Part shown: positions 61,031 through 64,000 of the stretch, piece by piece
Layout: each line of letters begins with the position of its first letter
Position numbering within the stretch: the stretch's first letter is position 1
NCBI GenBank assembly: GCA_947627245.1
Contig: CANQVH010000001.1
Coordinates: 1-64,000 of the forward strand
Source: an uncultured Lachnospiraceae bacterium
Lineage (GTDB): Bacteria; Bacillota; Clostridia; Lachnospirales; Lachnospiraceae
Direction of reading: 5' to 3'
Length of the DNA: 64,000 nt
Made by a program: the position numbers and the translations under genes
The notes under the pieces: model-generated
Seen by the model: only the letters and a program-made list of their open reading frames with translations
Told to the model about the DNA's origin: nothing
Database searches by the model: none

Positions 61031-61108
61031 AGTATACCATGAAGCGCCCGTTTTCTGCAAGAATAAGCCTCGACCGAATATACAAATTATTTGCCCGAAT
61101 ACACAAAT
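61031..61108 (-). promoter_or_regulatory. Promoter of the two-repeat protein with direct repeats 21 bp apart
   Basis: Minus-strand -35 TTGCAG (61060-61055), 18-base spacer, -10 TATACT (61036-61031). Upstream, ATTTGTGTATTCG (61108-61096) and ATTTGTATATTCG (61087-61075) are direct repeats exactly 21 bases apart, differing at one base, the nearer ending 15 bases before the -35. They look like tandem activator sites. Confidence 0.55.
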
Positions 61109-61121
61109 CCCTGTTCTGTAT

Positions 61122-64000
61122 TTACTTTTTCCTGCTCACATTACAGTGTATACGGATCCTTGCCAGAAGCAGGATAAGAACCACTCCTGCCAGAAGCATC
61201 AGCGTCAGCCAGCAGGCTACATTCGTCTCGTCTCCGGTCTTCACGGCAGAGGAAGCCGTGCTCTCATTCGAGCCACCTGAAGAAGAACCGCCCAAACCGC
61301 CGCCGGAGCTCCGGTCATCCGGTGCAGAGGGCACAGCCGCCTCTGTCTCGTCTGTTTCAGTCTCCGCCTTTTCTGTCGTTTTATTCTCCGATTCGCTCTC
61401 TGATTCACTCTCAGATCCATGCTCCTGATCCTTGTTCTCAGTCTGCCGAGGCTCCTCCGCCCCCGGCGTATCCGGAGTCTTCGGACGGGACGCAAGCACA
61501 TTGATCCTCACTACATTAGAACCGAACCACACATTTGCCCCGTACGGACTGTTTGCCGCCCGGACATTACCCATATTGGTGCGAACAATATTCGTCTGTA
61601 CCTGCGGCGCAGTTACACGGAAGCTCACCGTCCTGCTTTCGCCGGCCGGAATGTCTCCAAGCATCCATGTGATCACACGGTTCTCCAGCGCTCCTCCATC
61701 GGAGATACTGCCCGCCATCAGTTCAAGACCGCTCGGAATCGAATCAGCCACAGTTACATCCTTTGCGGAAGCCGATCCCGCCGGCGCGGAGTTTGTCACC
61801 GTCAAATAGTAGGTGATCACATCTCCTTCATACACGTTCTGGGTCTCCTCAAGGATCGGTCCGTCATTGACGGACTGCGAGACACTGATCTCCGGCACAG
61901 GCGACAGATATTTATTTGTAAATACCGCCTCCGAAGCAATATTCCCCGACGCTGTCCGCAGCTCTATCTCCGACTGCAACGCACCTGAGTCATTCTTTGT
62001 CACGGTCACAGTCGCATAATACACGGTTCCGTCAAAGACAATTCCCTCCTCCTTCGTATTCTTCTCGCTGATCCGATATCTGTAGACACCCGGCTTCGTA
62101 TATTCAATCGTAGCAAAGCGGAACACACCTGCAGCCGTATTCTGCGTCTCCGGCGTCATCGGCATCGGAATTTCATCCAACGCCAGCGTTCTTTTCACCG
62201 TCGGTTCATTTTCCGAAAGGATTGTCTCGGCCATGGAAAGTGTCTGCAGCCCGACCTGACCTTCCGCAGTCGTCTCCGTCATCGTCTCATTCTCCGATAC
62301 TGCCTCTGTCAAAGCCTCCGTTATCGTCTCGCTCTCCGATACTGCCTCTGTCAGAGCCTCCGTCGTCGTCTCACTCTCCGATACTGCCTCTGTCGGAGCC
62401 TCCGTTACCGTCTCGCTCTCCGGTACTGCCTCTGTCAGAGCCTCCGTCGTCTCGCTCTCCGACATTGCCTCCGTCACTGTCTGCGGCATCGGCTGATCCG
62501 ACGGCTCCATCGGTACTACCTCTACAGAAAGTACCTGCAGTCCGCCGGCTACGACTGCCGTGCTACCGTCCTGCACAGGCGCGGACTCATCCTCGGAAAA
62601 CTCTGCAATCGCCTGCCTATCCGGAATCATGTCTTCTGCCTGAACGGCGGCCGGCGGCAGCTCAACCGTTTTGAAGCATTTCGGTCCATGCACATGCTCC
62701 AGCACCTCAAGCTTGCCACACACAAGCACCTTCTGCCATTCATCCTTTTCCTCATCGTACACACGCTCGTAGCACTTCTCCCCATGCCGGTGAAGCTCGA
62801 TTTCCGGCTTATCACACTGCTGTACCGAAAGGTAACAGGTTTCATCGTGGATATGTGCCGGCACTTCTACCATGCCACAGGTCAGGTATGTATTCTTCTC
62901 ATAGCAACTGTCCATATGGTAATGCGCCGGTATTTCCTCCTGTCCGCAGACAAGCCGGTAATCCCTCTGATAGCAACTGTCCGTGTGGTAATGCCCCGCC
63001 GACTCTTCCCATCCGCAGATCAGATTTCCATCCGTGTCATAACAGTACTCATCGTGATAGTGGCCCGCGCTTTCCTCCAGTCCGCAGATCAGCGTCGTGT
63101 CCACCGTATAACAACTGTCGCTGTGCGTATGCCCCGGAGTCTCCTCCAGCCCGCAGATCAGCGTCGTGTCCACCGTATAACAACTGTCGTCGTGCGTATG
63201 GCCGTCTCCTTCCAACAATCCGCAGACCAGTTCGTCCTTCCGCTCATAGCAGGACGCATCATGCTTATGCTCCTCCAGCTCCGGAAGCACGCACACAAGA
63301 TTGCCATACGTATCGTAGCAATCCTCATTGTGGGTGTGGACCACATAGTCCGCATACCAGGAGACCAGCACGCCGGACTCGTCAAGACAGTCATCCGTGT
63401 GCATGTGCGGCACATACGAGCATGCCAGCACCCTCACCGTCTGCGCAGGCGTCTCACTCTGTTCCGGCGTCTCGCTCTGCTCCGGTATCTCGCTCTGCTC
63501 TAGTGTCTCACTCTGCTCCGATGTCTCGCTCTGCTCCAATGTCTCGCTCTGCTTCGGCGTCTCCGGCTGTGTCTCACCGACAGATTCAGATTCTGTTTCG
63601 TTCACAGACTCGCTCTCCGTCTCCGGTTCATCTGTAATCTCAGCCGCGGGCTCTGTCCCAACGGCAAGCTCTGTCTCCGCGTCTTCCGCGGTCGCTATAG
63701 CACTCACCGGATTCTGTACTTCTGCTTCTTCCTCCACCTCCGCGCTCACCGGCTCCAGCACGAAGGTAAACTCACCGCTCTCCAGCGCCCGGCCAGTCAG
63801 GGTCTTTCTGCCTTCGATGCTTACACTTGCGACCGCAGGCGCATAAGTATTTTCGAAAAGAATACTCTCTGCCGTTCTGCCATTTTTCATGATGGCGATG
63901 TCCGCCTGTGCCTCCCGGCCGCTTCCTGTCACCGTGACAGTCAGCTCATAAACCGAGTCGTCACACTGCATTCCCGGAATTTCAGAATCGTCAAGCTCCC
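61122..64000 (-). CDS. Large cell-surface protein with HxH/CY repeats and Spy0128-like domains (5' end outside window)
   Basis: At least 959 residues; the frame is open past the right edge. In order: a Spy0128-like pilin segment (VSIEGRKTLTGRALESGEFT), a Glu/Thr/Ser/Gln linker (SETLEQSETSEQ), eleven HxH-x3-C repeats with a roughly 23-residue period (HTHDDSCYTVDTTLICGLEE), another linker, a second Spy0128-like region (FRFATIEYTKPGVYRYRISE), a DUF11-like domain (EGDVITYYLTVTNSAPAGSA), a Ser/Glu stalk, and a C-terminal AVKTGD motif, hydrophobic helix and basic SRKK end. KTGD plus helix suggests a non-standard sortase anchor rather than LPXTG. Probably an adhesin or pilin-like protein. Confidence 0.82.
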   Translation of the reverse strand, partial: ELDDSEIPGMQCDDSVYELTVTVTGSGREAQADIAIMKNGRTAESILFENTYAPAVASVSIEGRKTLTGRALESGEFTFVLEPVSAEVEEEAEVQNPVSAIATAEDAETELAVGTEPAAEITDEPETESESVNETESESVGETQPETPKQSETLEQSETSEQSETLEQSEIPEQSETPEQSETPAQTVRVLACSYVPHMHTDDCLDESGVLVSWYADYVVHTHNEDCYDTYGNLVCVLPELEEHKHDASCYERKDELVCGLLEGDGHTHDDSCYTVDTTLICGLEETPGHTHSDSCYTVDTTLICGLEESAGHYHDEYCYDTDGNLICGWEESAGHYHTDSCYQRDYRLVCGQEEIPAHYHMDSCYEKNTYLTCGMVEVPAHIHDETCYLSVQQCDKPEIELHRHGEKCYERVYDEEKDEWQKVLVCGKLEVLEHVHGPKCFKTVELPPAAVQAEDMIPDRQAIAEFSEDESAPVQDGSTAVVAGGLQVLSVEVVPMEPSDQPMPQTVTEAMSESETTEALTEAVPESETVTEAPTEAVSESETTTEALTEAVSESETITEALTEAVSENETMTETTAEGQVGLQTLSMAETILSENEPTVKRTLALDEIPMPMTPETQNTAAGVFRFATIEYTKPGVYRYRISEKNTKEEGIVFDGTVYYATVTVTKNDSGALQSEIELRTASGNIASEAVFTNKYLSPVPEISVSQSVNDGPILEETQNVYEGDVITYYLTVTNSAPAGSASAKDVTVADSIPSGLELMAGSISDGGALENRVITWMLGDIPAGESRTVSFRVTAPQVQTNIVRTNMGNVRAANSPYGANVWFGSNVVRINVLASRPKTPDTPGAEEPRQTENKDQEHGSESESESESENKTTEKAETETDETEAAVPSAPDDRSSGGGLGGSSSGGSNESTASSAVKTGDETNVACWLTLMLLAGVVLILLLARIRIHCNVSRKK
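62680..63410. repeat. HxH/CY coding repeats
   Basis: Eleven units of about 69 bases coding H-x-H-x3-C-Y...L-x-C-G-x-E-E. Two neighbouring units around 63070-63200 are almost identical at the DNA level, showing recent duplication; the others are diverged. Confidence 0.85.

Overview
The window reads as chromosomal DNA of an anaerobic Clostridia bacterium, most likely a gut Lachnospiraceae. This is an inference from gene content. The signs are a SCIFF peptide with its radical SAM maturase, a folate ECF transporter behind a THF riboswitch, a Nif11-type peptide leader, HxH/CY-repeat and Spy0128-like surface proteins, and the Gram-positive order rimP-nusA-ylxR-ylxQ-infB-rbfA-nrnA-truB-ribF-rpsO-pnp. 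Most genes lie on the minus strand. No rRNA, tRNA, CRISPR array or insertion sequence was recognised.

Bases 1-6450 are a loose accessory stretch: small enzymes (GNAT, SnoaL-like, two VOC proteins, DinB-like), a peptide gene with a Nif11-like leader whose cysteine-rich part is in another frame, a nitrilase-family hydrolase followed by an exported beta-carbonic anhydrase, and a decayed pair (5'-truncated EamA transporter, broken LysR gene). Bases 6452-10634 hold pheA, folC and folT, the last two behind a THF riboswitch, and a small membrane protein. Bases 10750-17080 hold a membrane-attached MutS-like ATPase and a sensory pair: a solute-binding protein fused to a 5'-nucleotidase C-terminal-like domain, then a hybrid histidine kinase. 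carB stands alone at 17297-20521, followed by a BrnT/BrnA toxin-antitoxin pair.

Bases 21132-30512 form one co-directional eight-gene locus: response regulator, histidine kinase, lipoprotein, two unlike ABC-2 permeases, ATPase, a large exported CARDB/NEW3-like anchored protein and a second anchored protein. It looks like a two-component-controlled ABC exporter or envelope-defence system and is the best candidate here for an incompletely described system. Upstream lie recJ, secDF and the SCIFF maturase and precursor.

Bases 36785-40260 are a patchwork: an SGNH hydrolase, a low-GC surface LRR protein with a divergent XRE regulator sharing palindromes, a fragment of a second SGNH gene and a truncated ATPase. 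An EF-G paralogue lacking the catalytic histidine follows, then tyrA-aroA, which with pheA covers much of the late shikimate/phenylalanine/tyrosine pathway. A lipoprotein with SH3b domains, low-complexity linkers and a TrpX-like half-domain precedes the translation/RNA operon (48050-59581). The right end has a two-repeat secreted protein and a large surface protein running off the edge.

Recurring oddities are low-complexity or tandem-repeat insertions inside core genes (truB, infB, nusA) and short tandem duplications between genes (15195-15264, 21976-22070, 24714-24795).
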